This document shows positions 24,055 to 33,407 of a stretch of DNA of 64,000 bases, piece by piece. Source of the stretch: SKVR01 sp964453995 (lineage in GTDB: Bacteria > Bacteroidota > Bacteroidia > Bacteroidales > UBA7960); the NCBI GenBank assembly GCA_964453995.1, contig CAYVQC010000007.1, positions 1-64,000 of the forward strand, in the 5' to 3' direction. A program made the position numbers and the translations under genes. The notes beneath the pieces were generated by a model. That model did not search any database, was not told the origin of the DNA, and saw only the letters and a list, made by a program, of their open reading frames with translations. Numbering within the stretch: the first letter of the stretch is position 1; each line of letters starts with the position of its first letter.

Positions 24055-26640
24055 TCACATCCTGAAAGAAAGATTGATGAAGAAGGTTCTTCCGTAGAGG
24101 TAGAAATATTTTGAGGGGAAGCTGTCGATACTGTTGCTGTCGTACCTGAGTTGTTCAAAGCCTCCCATGGCAAATTCCCTGTTATCAAGAACATTGCTGA
24201 CGCTCATATTAAGGTTGATGAAGTATTCCCTGCGGATTCGCCAGGACTTTCCACCGAAAACATCGAGGGTAATAGCGGACTGCATTTTTTCCTGGTCTAT
24301 AACCTGCTGCCAGCCCGGATCGGTATCTACAAAACCACTTATGGCTTCGGCGGTGCGACGGTCAGGATTGATGTCGATATAAATATCGTCGAAATAATTG
24401 AGGTTGGTACCAATGAACCAATACCTGGAAGAATTGTACCTAAGGCCTGCTGAAGCGGCGGTATGTGTTAGTCCACCCACTTTATAGTTTTCCCAGTATA
24501 CTGTTCTTTCCTGTGCAAGGAGTTCACGGTCGTTGTCGCGGGTAATATTTACTGTGGGCCTGCTGGAATAGACATAATCTCCGGTACCGCCCACCAGGGA
24601 GAGTTCTAAAGAGGGGGAGAGCTTGATATCCATGCCCAGTTCAACACCCATATGCGTTTGGTCAACGCCGTACATGTTGTAGTTTACGAAAGTACGATAC
24701 TCCTCATGGTAGAAACTTCTGCTCCAGGTTTTATCCCTAAAATCGGTATAAAACAGTGTGAGACGCGATTTAATGAAGGGGCTTCTTATGAGATAGCTTA
24801 CATCGCCCGACATAATGGTTTCATTATTGAGAACGGGCACCAGGTCGTCACGCACTCTGGCCGAAATGTATGCATTGCGGAAATAGGGTGCACGGGTCAA
24901 ATAGGCAGCATTGGCAGTGAAATAGTGCCTCCCGGTAAATTTAAAGGTAGTTCCCCCTTTTAGGCCAAAGTTGGTAAAATTCTGCTTTTCACTTTCTCCC
25001 AGTGAATTGTCGGGGAATCTTCCATTTCTCATATGCCCGGTACGCCAGAAGGTTGTTTGTGATACATTGGCGGCCAGGTAAAAATCCCATCGGGGCAAAA
25101 TCCAATTGCTCTGGGCAAATAGGTTATATTCGTTGATATTCCCTGTATAGTCATAACCAAAAGTATCACCCTCTGTCACCAGTCTGTTGGGATTATCAAG
25201 GTCATTTTGGGCAAAATCAGGGTCATCGGCATCTCTCAGGGCAAACTGGTCAATATCCAGCCACCAGTCGCCTCCCAGCAGGTCGTCAACCAATTTGTAC
25301 TGTCGTGTTTTGGCCAGTGAAACATTTATTCCACCGCTTAGAGTAGTTGTGGGGTTTAGATTTGCTTTTGCAAAACTGTTGAACACAAACTGGCTGCGGT
25401 CATTGCGACGGGATTCTACCATGTAGATGGACCGGTTTCCTGTAACACTGTTCCCTTCAATACCATTTACATCGGTTTGGGTAAAGAGGTTTTTCATATT
25501 GTACTGGTACATCTTATCCCAGTTGAGTTGGGTGAAAGTAGGATCGTTGAGCCACAGCTCAGTGAATTTATTGAAATTGTAAGGATCATCCTGGTAATAG
25601 CTGGGCAAATATCTGTAATAATCCGGGCGGGGATCATGGCCTTCAAAGGAAAAAACCGGCAGGCCGCCTTCTCCTTCATTGGAAGGCTTGTAAGCATCAG
25701 TCCAGTTCAGTGCAGTGGAGCTTCCCTTTCCAAAGGTATACCCTGCAGAGGTTTGAATATGAATATCGGGAGTAACATCAAAGTAATGGTTAAGCATGAG
25801 CCATGGAGTATGATAGCTGTTCACCCTGGCATTTCGTTTTTTACCGTTTTGAAAACCCCAGTTGGGATTATAGTAGTTGTTACCGGTAAGATTGTATGCT
25901 TCCTGGGTAGCTACACCGGGTCTGCCGGTAGTTGATGGTGCCCCAAAAGCGATGAAACCGATGCTGTGTTTGTTGTTGAGTTTTCTTTCGGCAGAAACAA
26001 AATATGCCCAGGCATCATAAAAAGTACCTTCTACATACCCTTCCTGCGCCAGGCGACGTGAACCACTAAGGGTTAGGGCCCAGCCATTGTCCTGCATTCC
26101 GGTGCTGTGGGTAAACATAGCCCTGTGAACATAAGAACGGTTGGAATTAGAATAGGTAAGTCTTGTTGCATTGCTATAAAGCGATGCACGGGTTGTAATA
26201 TTGGTAGCTCCGCCAAGGTTACCGAAGTTTTCAGGCGAATGGCCTATACCATTGTAAGATACAGTCATGCGCATGGCATCATTGAGGCCACCCCAGATGG
26301 AATAAAACGGGCGTCCTGTTTCGGGGTCATTTACCGGGATCCCATTGATCATCACCATGGTATTCTCATTTTGGTATCCACGGATACGATAGCGGGCCAC
26401 ACCAAAATTGTATCCGGCTGTTGAAACGTAAATATCGCGCGATCCTTGTAAAAGGCTCGAAATGTCCTGCGATTCATTGTCTTCTTCAATATCTTCTATA
26501 CTGATGACAGGAAGTTCTGATTCCCTGGTACGTTCTATTTCCAGTGTATCAGCCTGTTGTTCTTCGGCAGGGGTTTGTGAAAACAAGAAGCTGCCAGACA
26601 AAAGCAGAATTGCAGATAGAATGAAAAATGTTTTATTCAT
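24055..26640 (-). CDS. TonB-dependent outer-membrane receptor
   Basis: Outer-membrane barrel of 861 aa with a signal peptide (about 1-21, ending LFSQ). The plug domain follows directly (about 50-165), with SSLLQGSRDIYVSTAGY, RIRGYQNENTMVMINGIPVND and a GGATNI segment. The carboxypeptidase-like N-terminal domain of many SusC proteins is absent. The barrel (about 170-861) ends in an aromatic strand, INLSFRM. It imports a ligand with TonB energy. The operon partners are two DUF5689 lipoproteins, and a secreted nuclease is divergent, which points to nucleotides or nucleic-acid fragments, but a metal chelate or peptide is also possible. Confidence 0.92.
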   Translation of the reverse strand: MNKTFFILSAILLLSGSFLFSQTPAEEQQADTLEIERTRESELPVISIEDIEEDNESQDISSLLQGSRDIYVSTAGYNFGVARYRIRGYQNENTMVMINGIPVNDPETGRPFYSIWGGLNDAMRMTVSYNGIGHSPENFGNLGGATNITTRASLYSNATRLTYSNSNRSYVHRAMFTHSTGMQDNGWALTLSGSRRLAQEGYVEGTFYDAWAYFVSAERKLNNKHSIGFIAFGAPSTTGRPGVATQEAYNLTGNNYYNPNWGFQNGKKRNARVNSYHTPWLMLNHYFDVTPDIHIQTSAGYTFGKGSSTALNWTDAYKPSNEGEGGLPVFSFEGHDPRPDYYRYLPSYYQDDPYNFNKFTELWLNDPTFTQLNWDKMYQYNMKNLFTQTDVNGIEGNSVTGNRSIYMVESRRNDRSQFVFNSFAKANLNPTTTLSGGINVSLAKTRQYKLVDDLLGGDWWLDIDQFALRDADDPDFAQNDLDNPNRLVTEGDTFGYDYTGNINEYNLFAQSNWILPRWDFYLAANVSQTTFWRTGHMRNGRFPDNSLGESEKQNFTNFGLKGGTTFKFTGRHYFTANAAYLTRAPYFRNAYISARVRDDLVPVLNNETIMSGDVSYLIRSPFIKSRLTLFYTDFRDKTWSRSFYHEEYRTFVNYNMYGVDQTHMGVELGMDIKLSPSLELSLVGGTGDYVYSSRPTVNITRDNDRELLAQERTVYWENYKVGGLTHTAASAGLRYNSSRYWFIGTNLNYFDDIYIDINPDRRTAEAISGFVDTDPGWQQVIDQEKMQSAITLDVFGGKSWRIRREYFINLNMSVSNVLDNREFAMGGFEQLRYDSNSIDSFPSKYFYLYGRTFFINLSFRM

Positions 26641-26895
26641 AAAGCGTTTTGTTGATAAATTGATGTTTGATTGTGATTACCGGGTCGGGACAGTGTGCCC
26701 CGATCCTGTTTGTAAGAAGTTTGGGCAGATAGGATTGGTCAAATAGCATATTATAGTACTTCAGCCCGGGATTATTTTCATCATGGAGGGTGGCTGCTAA
26801 TGACCTATCGTATGTATAATTATTTAATTGCAATACGTAATGACTATACGTTATTTTTTTATTGAGGATAAAAGAAATACCTTTCCTGTAAAATG

Positions 26896-26922
26896 CTTAA
26901 TTTTGGGGGCTCCAAAATTAAG
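26896..26922. promoter_or_regulatory. Perfect 11-bp palindrome in the divergent TonB-receptor/nuclease region
   Basis: Arms CTTAATTTTGG (26896-26906) and CCAAAATTAAG (26912-26922) with a 5-bp centre GGGCT. Each arm contains TAATTTTG, a full TAnnTTTG match, on its own strand, so the element could carry two back-to-back -7 boxes, one for each divergent unit, under one regulator. The 404-bp gap (26641-27045) otherwise has an imperfect dyad around TACGT at 26832-26854, a near -7 box TATATTTT at 27009-27016, and no gene. An alternative reading is a terminator-like hairpin. Confidence 0.55.
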
Positions 26923-27045
26923 GAATTCTTTGAAATAAAAAACCAGTTTTAATAGTTAATTAAAGGATTGGGTTTTGCAACTCATATTGGGTTGGCAAAA
27001 TCCCTTGCTATATTTTAAATTCAATTACCTGTAATAACTTAACAA

Positions 27046-28110
27046 ATGAAAAAAGTTCGAAGTCTGATATTGCTGCCAGGTCTTGTATCTGCTCTGTTTA
27101 TTATAAACATCTTATCCGTAAGGGGACAGGAATCAAGCCCGGAGAATAGTGTTGTTCCCATATGTGTAGCCTATTATAATGTTGAAAACTTATTTGATAC
27201 TATTCACCAGTCGGGGAGTGCTGACGCTGAATTCACTCCGGAAGGAGCCAATGTTTGGAATACCAAGAAGTACAATGAAAAACTTGACCGGTTGGCGCAG
27301 GTTCTCTCCCTGATCGGAAAAGATCTGACACCCGACGGGCCAGCAGTAGTTGGTTTATCAGAGATTGAGAATGAATCGGTAGTATGGGATCTGGCAGGCC
27401 AGGAAAGGATTAGCGACAGAAACTACCAGGTATTATTTGTTGAGGGGCGCGATCGCAGGGTGCATAATGCTTTTATGTATAACCCAAAATACTTCGAGCC
27501 TACTCATGTTACTTCAACACCGGTTCTAATGGAAGAAATTCCTGACTTCCGCACACGTAATCACCTGGTAATATCGGGGTTGTTGCTGGGAGAACCCGTT
27601 TATTTTATTGTATCGCACTGGCCCTCACGCTCAGGGGGAGAGGCAAGGAGCAGGCCCAGGCGGATTGCCGCAGCCCAGGCCACAAGGGCAACCATCGATT
27701 CCATACAATCAATTGACTCTGATGCAAAGGTCATTCTTATGGGCGACCTTAACGATGACCCCACCGATATTAGTGTTTCAAGATACCTCAATAGCGGTGG
27801 TAATAAAAGACATCTTAAAGAATCCCAGCTTTTCAATCCTTTTGTTGATTATGCCAAACGTGGTATAGGTACACTTGCCTACCGCGATTCCTGGAACCTC
27901 TTTGACCAGATCATCTTTACACAATCATTGCTTGATGCCGATAAAGGTATTCGCTATCATAAAGCCGATATCTTTAACAAGCCCTTTCTGCGTCAGCAGG
28001 AGGGAAGGTTTAAAGGCTATCCCTTCAGAAGCTTTGGTGGGGGAGTATATCTTGGGGGGTATAGTGATCACTTTCCCGCCTATATCATTTTACTTAAAGA
28101 AATAAAATAA
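27046..28110 (+). CDS. Secreted endonuclease/exonuclease/phosphatase-family enzyme
   Basis: Exported (signal peptide about 1-27, ending VRGQ), 354 aa, with the DNase I-like metal-dependent phosphodiesterase fold. Motifs in order: YYNVENLFDT (about 43-52), LSEIENESV with the metal-binding Glu (about 105-113), SHWPSR with catalytic His (about 190-195), GDLNDDPTD (about 232-240) and GGYSDHFPAY (about 338-347) with the final Asp-His pair. All key residues are present, so it should be active on a phosphodiester or phosphomonoester outside the cytoplasm. It is divergent from a TonB receptor and DUF5689 lipoproteins, which would suit digestion of extracellular nucleic acid before uptake. Confidence 0.88.
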   Translation: MKKVRSLILLPGLVSALFIINILSVRGQESSPENSVVPICVAYYNVENLFDTIHQSGSADAEFTPEGANVWNTKKYNEKLDRLAQVLSLIGKDLTPDGPAVVGLSEIENESVVWDLAGQERISDRNYQVLFVEGRDRRVHNAFMYNPKYFEPTHVTSTPVLMEEIPDFRTRNHLVISGLLLGEPVYFIVSHWPSRSGGEARSRPRRIAAAQATRATIDSIQSIDSDAKVILMGDLNDDPTDISVSRYLNSGGNKRHLKESQLFNPFVDYAKRGIGTLAYRDSWNLFDQIIFTQSLLDADKGIRYHKADIFNKPFLRQQEGRFKGYPFRSFGGGVYLGGYSDHFPAYIILLKEIK

Positions 28111-28115
28111 GGTTT

Positions 28116-28439
28116 ATGCCCAGGACTCTGATTGCAAAAATGCAGGAAAATCCGTTGTTTTTAAAAAATGCAGCAGCAAATAAAAACAACAGAAAGAAAA
28201 AAGCAAAGTATAAGAAAATCTCTTTCAAAATTACTGATGCCCAGAAAGAAGCGCTGGAAATATTATGCAAAAGGCAAAAGACCACGCCTGTTCGTTTTCT
28301 CAAATCAGTGATCAAAAAACAAACGGCCCGCTATCGATCAGCCCCGCAGCCTATAAGCTATGTTACTGAAAACCAGCTCCAGCTATTTGAAGTCGAAGAA
28401 GCCGGTCAAAATGTGTCCAAGACCCAAAAGAGAAGATAA
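28116..28439 (+). CDS. Small basic protein, ribbon-helix-helix-like
   Basis: Protein of 107 aa, highly basic, starting 5 bp after the nuclease stop and so co-transcribed. Its core, KKISFKITDAQKEALEILC followed by RQKTTPVRFLKSVIKKQ (about residues 33-68), has the strand-helix-helix layout of ribbon-helix-helix DNA-binding proteins: a beta strand with alternating basic and hydrophobic residues, then two helices. It could be the local regulator of the divergent palindrome, or simply a nucleic-acid-binding protein. The family is not one I can name with certainty. Confidence 0.55.
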   Translation: MPRTLIAKMQENPLFLKNAAANKNNRKKKAKYKKISFKITDAQKEALEILCKRQKTTPVRFLKSVIKKQTARYRSAPQPISYVTENQLQLFEVEEAGQNVSKTQKRR

Positions 28440-28595
28440 GCTTACGGTCATGGATCAGATTTGTAAAGTTTAGTTTGGTAACCGACATGCCTTGCATAAT
28501 TTGGGATGATAATTCTTAGTGCGACAGTTGTATTTATTTAATATCCCAATTTGACAATTTTTTTAAAACATCGATTATCGGATTGATAAATTGGT

Positions 28596-28603
28596 TAAAT
28601 TTG
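28596..28603 (+). promoter_or_regulatory. -7 box (TAAATTTG) for the hybrid kinase
   Basis: A full TAnnTTTG match 41 bp before the kinase start; an initiation point near 28610 would give a 35-nt leader. No matching -33 TTG was seen at ideal distance. Confidence 0.45.
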
Positions 28604-28644
28604 AAGAAAAATAATCCGAATTAATACTGTTTTTAATTCAATTC

Positions 28645-31350
28645 ATGATACCTGCCAGCTTACTTCCATTTTTCGCCTCCCCACATATTTTGTGTTTGTT
28701 ATTATCCGATAACGCCATGGAATCAACCATTAAGGGTTTATCAACAAATACTGGATCGGTTCCTGGATTATTGTTGTTTTTAAACCTGGAACCCGGATAC
28801 CTTTTGTTTTTACTTGTCTTTTTACTGGTATTGTCAGTTCTTTTTGTTGGTAAATTAATCTGGGACAATTCATTAAAAAAAGCATCAAACAGAAAACTCT
28901 CAGAATATATTGCCTCGCAATCCCAAACGCAGAAATCCACAAACTACGAAATTAAAAGTGATGTTGACCAGCAAAAGAAGCAGACCGGAGTCTCCGGCAG
29001 CACACTGGATAAGGAAACAAGTGGAGTTTCAGACCACACAAGCAGAAAAATTCCTGATATACCTTTTCATTATCGCCAAATCATTACGAGCGATGATTTT
29101 GCCAGGTTGTCAGAATTATTCGACGATTTCATTATTGAATTTGACAACCGCGGGCAATTGCTTTTCACCAACAATGCTTTTCAAAAATTCGTTGCAAAAG
29201 CTGGCCTCGACTATGATCCGGGGAAAAAAACTTCTCTTTACGATTATCTGCATCCTGATTACATTGCATCTTTGAAAAATGAGTTGCAAAGAATAGCTGT
29301 TGACGAGCAGAGAACGCATATCACAGAAATCAGGTTAAAAGCTCCTGAAAATCTCATTTTCGAAGCTTATTTTTTCCCCACTATCAAAGATGGAAAGACT
29401 ATATCTGTTAAATCTGTGTGGGTTGATATTACAAATATCCTCCAAAAAGAAGATACCATAAGCATTCTGGATGATGTAGTAAGAAATATAGGTTTGGGTA
29501 TAAATGTTTTCAGTCAGAAAAAAGCAGGAGATCCTTTCAGTTTTACACTTGAGATGATCAATGAAGCATCAGGCCATATGCTTAGGTTTTCATCTCCCGA
29601 AAACGTTGGAAAGCAAATAAAGGATGTTTCGCCTCTCTTAATACAAAACAAAATCCATCTTAAATTTCAGCAGGTATTAAGTACACAAACTCCTTATGAA
29701 ATTGATGATTTTCATTACCAGCCAGACCTAACCTGGAAAGCCAAAACACTTAGCATCAAAATTTTTCCCATTCCGGAAGACCGTGTCGTTATGCTTATGG
29801 AAGATATCACTGGCAGGAAAAGTGAGGAGCAGAAATATAAAATGACGAGTTTTGGTATTGAGAACGCCGGCGACATGATTTTTTGGATTGATGAGAATGC
29901 CAGGTTTCTTTTTGCTAATGGCACATCAGCAAAAAAGTATGGGTACTCTAAGGAGAAGCTTCTGGAAATGTCCCTCACTGATATTGACTCCAGGATTACA
30001 ATGATGCAATGGTTTGAGCTGGTTCAAATCCTTGAAAACAAGTCTTCCCTAACCATGGAATCAATCAATAAAACACGTGATGGAGAGGCCTTTCCTGTGG
30101 AGGTTTCTATAAATAAACTCGTGTTTGGGGGAAAGAAGTATTTTCTGACTTTTATCAGAGATGTGAGTGAACGAAAACGAAACGATGAGCTGGAGCAGAA
30201 GATCCAGGTAGCACGAAAGTCAGCAGCACTGAAACAACAATTCCTGGCCAACATGAGCCACGAAATCCGCACCCCCATGACAGGTATAATGGGAATGACC
30301 TCACTGCTCATGCGCACCAATCTGAGCCCGGCCCAGGTTGAGTATGTAAGGAATATTAAGATCTCCTCAGAGAACCTGCTGAATATAATCAACGATGTTC
30401 TTGATCTTAGTAAGATTGAGGCAGGAAAAATGGAGCTCAAGCCTAACCGCATTTACTTCAGGGAGTTTGTGAAGGATATTAAAGAGATGTTTCAGCACCA
30501 GGCACAAAGCAAGGGTCTGCGCTTCACAACTTTTGTTGAGCCCCGGGTGCCTGCGGTACTTGTTGTTGATGATCATCGGCTGAAGCAAATAATTAACAAT
30601 TTACTTTCCAATGCCTTCAAGTTTACTGATGAAGGGGAGGTGTCTGTAAGGTTTGAGGTATTGCGCAGAGATGATAAAGAAGTTTTGATCAAATGCCATG
30701 TAAAGGACAGCGGGATGGGTATTGGCGAAGAAAATCAAAAACAGATCTTTGAGAAATTTACCCAGATTGATACTTCACAGATCAGACCCTTCGAAGGAAC
30801 CGGGCTGGGGCTGGCCATTTGCCGCGAACTAACCCATCTGATGGGAGGAGAGATCAGTGTAAAAAGTGAATGGGGCCAGGGAAGTATTTTTAGTTTTTCT
30901 TTTGTAGCCGGATATGATGAAGACGAAACCATTGAGCCTTCAGAAAAGAAAAAGAAAGACTTTATTGACCTAAAGCTTAATGTACTTCATGTAGAGGATA
31001 AGCTGTTGAATCAAAAAGTAGTGGGATTTATCCTGTTCAATGCTGGCTGCAATGTCGACTTTGTGAAAAATGGCCAGGAAGCCATTGACTATTATGCACC
31101 CGGCAAGTACGACATCATTCTTATGGATATTCAAATGCCTGTAATGGACGGTATTACTGCCTACAAGGAGCTAAAAAGGCTCTATGGAGATAAATTGTGC
31201 CCGGTAATAGGACTCAGTGCCAATGCCCTTGAGGGTGATGCACAGAAATATATGTCGTTGGGTCTCGACGATTATATAATCAAACCTTTTCAGCCTAATG
31301 TACTCTACGAGAAGCTAATAAAATGGGGAGGAAAACTCAAACAGCAGTAA
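28645..31350 (+). CDS. Membrane-anchored hybrid sensor histidine kinase with PAS domains
   Basis: 901 aa. One transmembrane helix (about 51-70), then three PAS-like sensory domains (about 150-265, 270-390 and 400-515, the last ending FIRDVSERKR). Dimerisation/phosphoacceptor helix has NMSHEIRTPM with His539. The ATPase domain has NNLLSNAFKF, DSGMGIG and GTGLGLA boxes. A C-terminal receiver (about 785-900) has Asp in ILMDIQMPVMDG. It has no output domain, so the phosphate must pass to another protein. The start is either the ATG at 28645 or the one at 28717. No response regulator adjoins it; the receiver proteins at 9373-15985 are possible but unproven partners. Confidence 0.92.
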   Translation: MIPASLLPFFASPHILCLLLSDNAMESTIKGLSTNTGSVPGLLLFLNLEPGYLLFLLVFLLVLSVLFVGKLIWDNSLKKASNRKLSEYIASQSQTQKSTNYEIKSDVDQQKKQTGVSGSTLDKETSGVSDHTSRKIPDIPFHYRQIITSDDFARLSELFDDFIIEFDNRGQLLFTNNAFQKFVAKAGLDYDPGKKTSLYDYLHPDYIASLKNELQRIAVDEQRTHITEIRLKAPENLIFEAYFFPTIKDGKTISVKSVWVDITNILQKEDTISILDDVVRNIGLGINVFSQKKAGDPFSFTLEMINEASGHMLRFSSPENVGKQIKDVSPLLIQNKIHLKFQQVLSTQTPYEIDDFHYQPDLTWKAKTLSIKIFPIPEDRVVMLMEDITGRKSEEQKYKMTSFGIENAGDMIFWIDENARFLFANGTSAKKYGYSKEKLLEMSLTDIDSRITMMQWFELVQILENKSSLTMESINKTRDGEAFPVEVSINKLVFGGKKYFLTFIRDVSERKRNDELEQKIQVARKSAALKQQFLANMSHEIRTPMTGIMGMTSLLMRTNLSPAQVEYVRNIKISSENLLNIINDVLDLSKIEAGKMELKPNRIYFREFVKDIKEMFQHQAQSKGLRFTTFVEPRVPAVLVVDDHRLKQIINNLLSNAFKFTDEGEVSVRFEVLRRDDKEVLIKCHVKDSGMGIGEENQKQIFEKFTQIDTSQIRPFEGTGLGLAICRELTHLMGGEISVKSEWGQGSIFSFSFVAGYDEDETIEPSEKKKKDFIDLKLNVLHVEDKLLNQKVVGFILFNAGCNVDFVKNGQEAIDYYAPGKYDIILMDIQMPVMDGITAYKELKRLYGDKLCPVIGLSANALEGDAQKYMSLGLDDYIIKPFQPNVLYEKLIKWGGKLKQQ

Positions 31351-31468
31351 TAATGTTTCTCTACCTAGCCGGGATTCCAGAAAAGTAACCCTAAAATGCA
31401 GGAAAACAGGTTGTTGTGTATTGGCGGGATTTTTTTTGTAATTCTCTTTTCAGAAAATAAAAATGTAG

Positions 31469-31476
31469 TATATTTG
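31469..31476 (+). promoter_or_regulatory. -7 box (TATATTTG) for the tRNA gene
   Basis: A full match to TAnnTTTG, 17 bp before the tRNA. The distance fits initiation a few bases upstream of the mature 5' end. No clear -33 element. Confidence 0.55.
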
Positions 31477-31492
31477 CACTCGCATTTAAACG

Positions 31493-31566
31493 GTGGCCAT
31501 AGCTCAGTCGGTTAGAGCATCAGATTGTGGTTCTGAGGGTCGTGGGTTCGAATCCCATTGGCCACC
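31493..31566 (+). tRNA. trnH: tRNA-His (GTG)
   Basis: Complete cloverleaf: acceptor GTGGCCA pairs with TGGCCAC, anticodon stem TCAGA/TCTGA with loop TTGTGGT (anticodon GTG at 31527-31529), and T loop TTCGAAT. The base before position 1 is G (31492) and the discriminator is C, the G-1:C73 identity pair of tRNA-His. The 3' CCA is not encoded. Confidence 0.97.
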
Positions 31567-31571
31567 CAGGC

Positions 31572-31611
31572 AAAAAAAAAGAGGCTGTTTTTTAACGGCC
31601 TCTTTTTTTTT
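31572..31611. terminator. Bidirectional terminator between tRNA-His and the barrel gene
   Basis: GAGGC (31581-31585) pairs with GCCTC (31598-31602), flanked by nine A on the left and nine T on the right, so it can end transcription of the tRNA from the left and of the minus-strand gene at 31625 from the right. Confidence 0.88.
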
Positions 31612-31624
31612 AAGTCATTTTGTG

Positions 31625-32101
31625 TTATTCAATTGTATACCGCAATGTTAAGCCCCCTGAAAACCAAAATTGCGTAACCCCCAGAATGCTAAATGCCGGT
31701 GTAACGTCAAAACCAATACTTACAGGTATGTCTTCCAGTTTGTATTCAATTCCTACAACCCCCATAACACCCACACTCAAAAAGTTTCCGGTTTGTTCTG
31801 CGCCAAACCATGGACTGTATACACGGTCGTAGAAACCAAGATTTGCACCCGCTCCGTAATACCAGTTCATACCTGGGGTTTCAAAAGCAAGCGTGTGCTT
31901 CTGATACATTCCCGCAATCATAACCCCCCGGTAGTGAGTGGCCAGCACCCCTTCAAGGGCATCTGTTTCTGAAATAAAATGTTTTATGGACAATCCGCTA
32001 AACCATCCGCCACGTACCCCAATACCGGTTCTGTAATCCTGTGCATTTACACTTATGATACCGGCTAAAAATATCAATGAAACAATCGTCAGTTTTTTCA
32101 T
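31625..32101 (-). CDS. Small outer-membrane beta-barrel-like protein
   Basis: 158 aa with a clear signal peptide (about 1-20, ending VNAQ). The mature part consists of alternating strands rich in Gly and aromatic residues (GIGVRGGWFSGLSIKHF, MNWYYGAGANLGFYD, IGFDVTPAFSILG) and ends LTLRYTIE, as small outer-membrane barrels do. No specific family is recognised, and no ligand can be suggested. It is followed by the bidirectional terminator shared with tRNA-His and is probably monocistronic, because the 154 bp upstream of it lies behind another operon end. Confidence 0.7.
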   Translation of the reverse strand: MKKLTIVSLIFLAGIISVNAQDYRTGIGVRGGWFSGLSIKHFISETDALEGVLATHYRGVMIAGMYQKHTLAFETPGMNWYYGAGANLGFYDRVYSPWFGAEQTGNFLSVGVMGVVGIEYKLEDIPVSIGFDVTPAFSILGVTQFWFSGGLTLRYTIE

Positions 32102-32254
32102 AAAATTTCAGTTTAAAAGAGTTTGAATATTTGTATTTGTTTGATCACTATGTTTTAAGAAATTGCAATTTAACAATAATAAATTAAATATCCAAAGTAA
32201 AAACAACTCATACGGGGTTTTGAAGACTGACTTTGCAATAGGGCCGCTGAGTTA

Positions 32255-33388
32255 TCAGGGGGGAAGATACAACCATGTCCAAATGGGGTAATGATCGGAA
32301 TAGTTATGCTTGCCGGTGGTAAAATTGTATGGGGTAAACTCATCAGAATGAAAAATATAATCGATTCTGAGTCCGGGAATATTGCTGATGTAGGTTTGTC
32401 CCATTCCGGATCCGCTCCCGAATGCGTCTGACAGGTGTCCTGAAGCTTTTCGGTAAGCCCAGGAAGCAGGAATATCGTTGAAGTCACCGGCCAGAACTAC
32501 CGGATACGGGCAGCTTTGGATATGCTCCATTACCGTTTCAACCTGAGAAGCTCTGTGGTTAAATGCTTTTCGCATGCGATTGAGAATTCGCTGCCCACCT
32601 TTTTTAAAGGATTCGGTATCGAAGTTGGGGCCGGGGTTGGAAATGCTTTCCACAAACACATAATCTTCGGGGCTCAACCCGATAGACTCAAAATGAACAT
32701 TATAAACCCGAATGGTATCGCTACCGATCTTAATATCGGAATAAATACACAAATTGCCCATTTGTGTCGGAAATTCAATCTCACCCTTGTTTACAATAGG
32801 ATATGCTGAAAAGGTTGCCAGCCCGAAAAAATTGATGTTTCTGGATGATTTGTTAAACACTATATGAACGCGGTTTGCCTTCACCAGCAATGGCAGGGTG
32901 TCAAGGGTTTTAAATTTTCCTGTTGCATCGTGCACGAACTCCTGGAAACAGATGATATCGAATTCTTCTTCCTGCAGAAATCTGAAAATATTGTTCCTTT
33001 CAGTAAAATTCAATTCCCAGCGGGGTCCATAGTTATACAGATCAAAAACCTTCACATTGTAGCTCAAAATTTTAATGTTTTTTCCTTCTTGCGGCAGAGG
33101 CTTATGGGTGTGGTTGAACTGAATGAAGCTTTGCACATGTTCCCATCCTATAAGAATGGTCAGCAACGAAATAAGAAAATAGGCTTTGAACCGGATCAGC
33201 CAAAACAGCACAAACAAAACATTGACAACAAATAAGACGGGATACAGAAAACCGGCAAAAGCAAAGGGCCAGAGGGTGGCCGGATTGACCAACACACCCA
33301 GGTACACCAGCAGAAGGCCTGCTACAGCCAATGAATTGAAAACCAAAAATATTCTGGTTGTTAGGGATTTGCCTGATTTTGTTTTCAC
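32255..33388 (-). CDS. Membrane-anchored endonuclease/exonuclease/phosphatase-family protein
   Basis: 377 aa. Three hydrophobic helices in the first 95 residues anchor it to the inner membrane; the rest is a DNase I-like fold. Motifs: ILSYNVKVFD, ICFQEF with the metal Glu, VLAGDFNDIP, RIDYIF and NYSDHYPIWTWL with the catalytic Asp-His. Such proteins are widespread in Bacteroidota, commonly close to rhomboid genes. The substrate is unknown (nucleic acid or phospholipid head group). It is the last gene of the mutL-rhomboid run and starts 19 bp after the rhomboid stop. Confidence 0.88.
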   Translation of the reverse strand: MKTKSGKSLTTRIFLVFNSLAVAGLLLVYLGVLVNPATLWPFAFAGFLYPVLFVVNVLFVLFWLIRFKAYFLISLLTILIGWEHVQSFIQFNHTHKPLPQEGKNIKILSYNVKVFDLYNYGPRWELNFTERNNIFRFLQEEEFDIICFQEFVHDATGKFKTLDTLPLLVKANRVHIVFNKSSRNINFFGLATFSAYPIVNKGEIEFPTQMGNLCIYSDIKIGSDTIRVYNVHFESIGLSPEDYVFVESISNPGPNFDTESFKKGGQRILNRMRKAFNHRASQVETVMEHIQSCPYPVVLAGDFNDIPASWAYRKASGHLSDAFGSGSGMGQTYISNIPGLRIDYIFHSDEFTPYNFTTGKHNYSDHYPIWTWLYLPP

Positions 33389-33407
33389 ACCTAAATGACT
33401 TTTAGGT

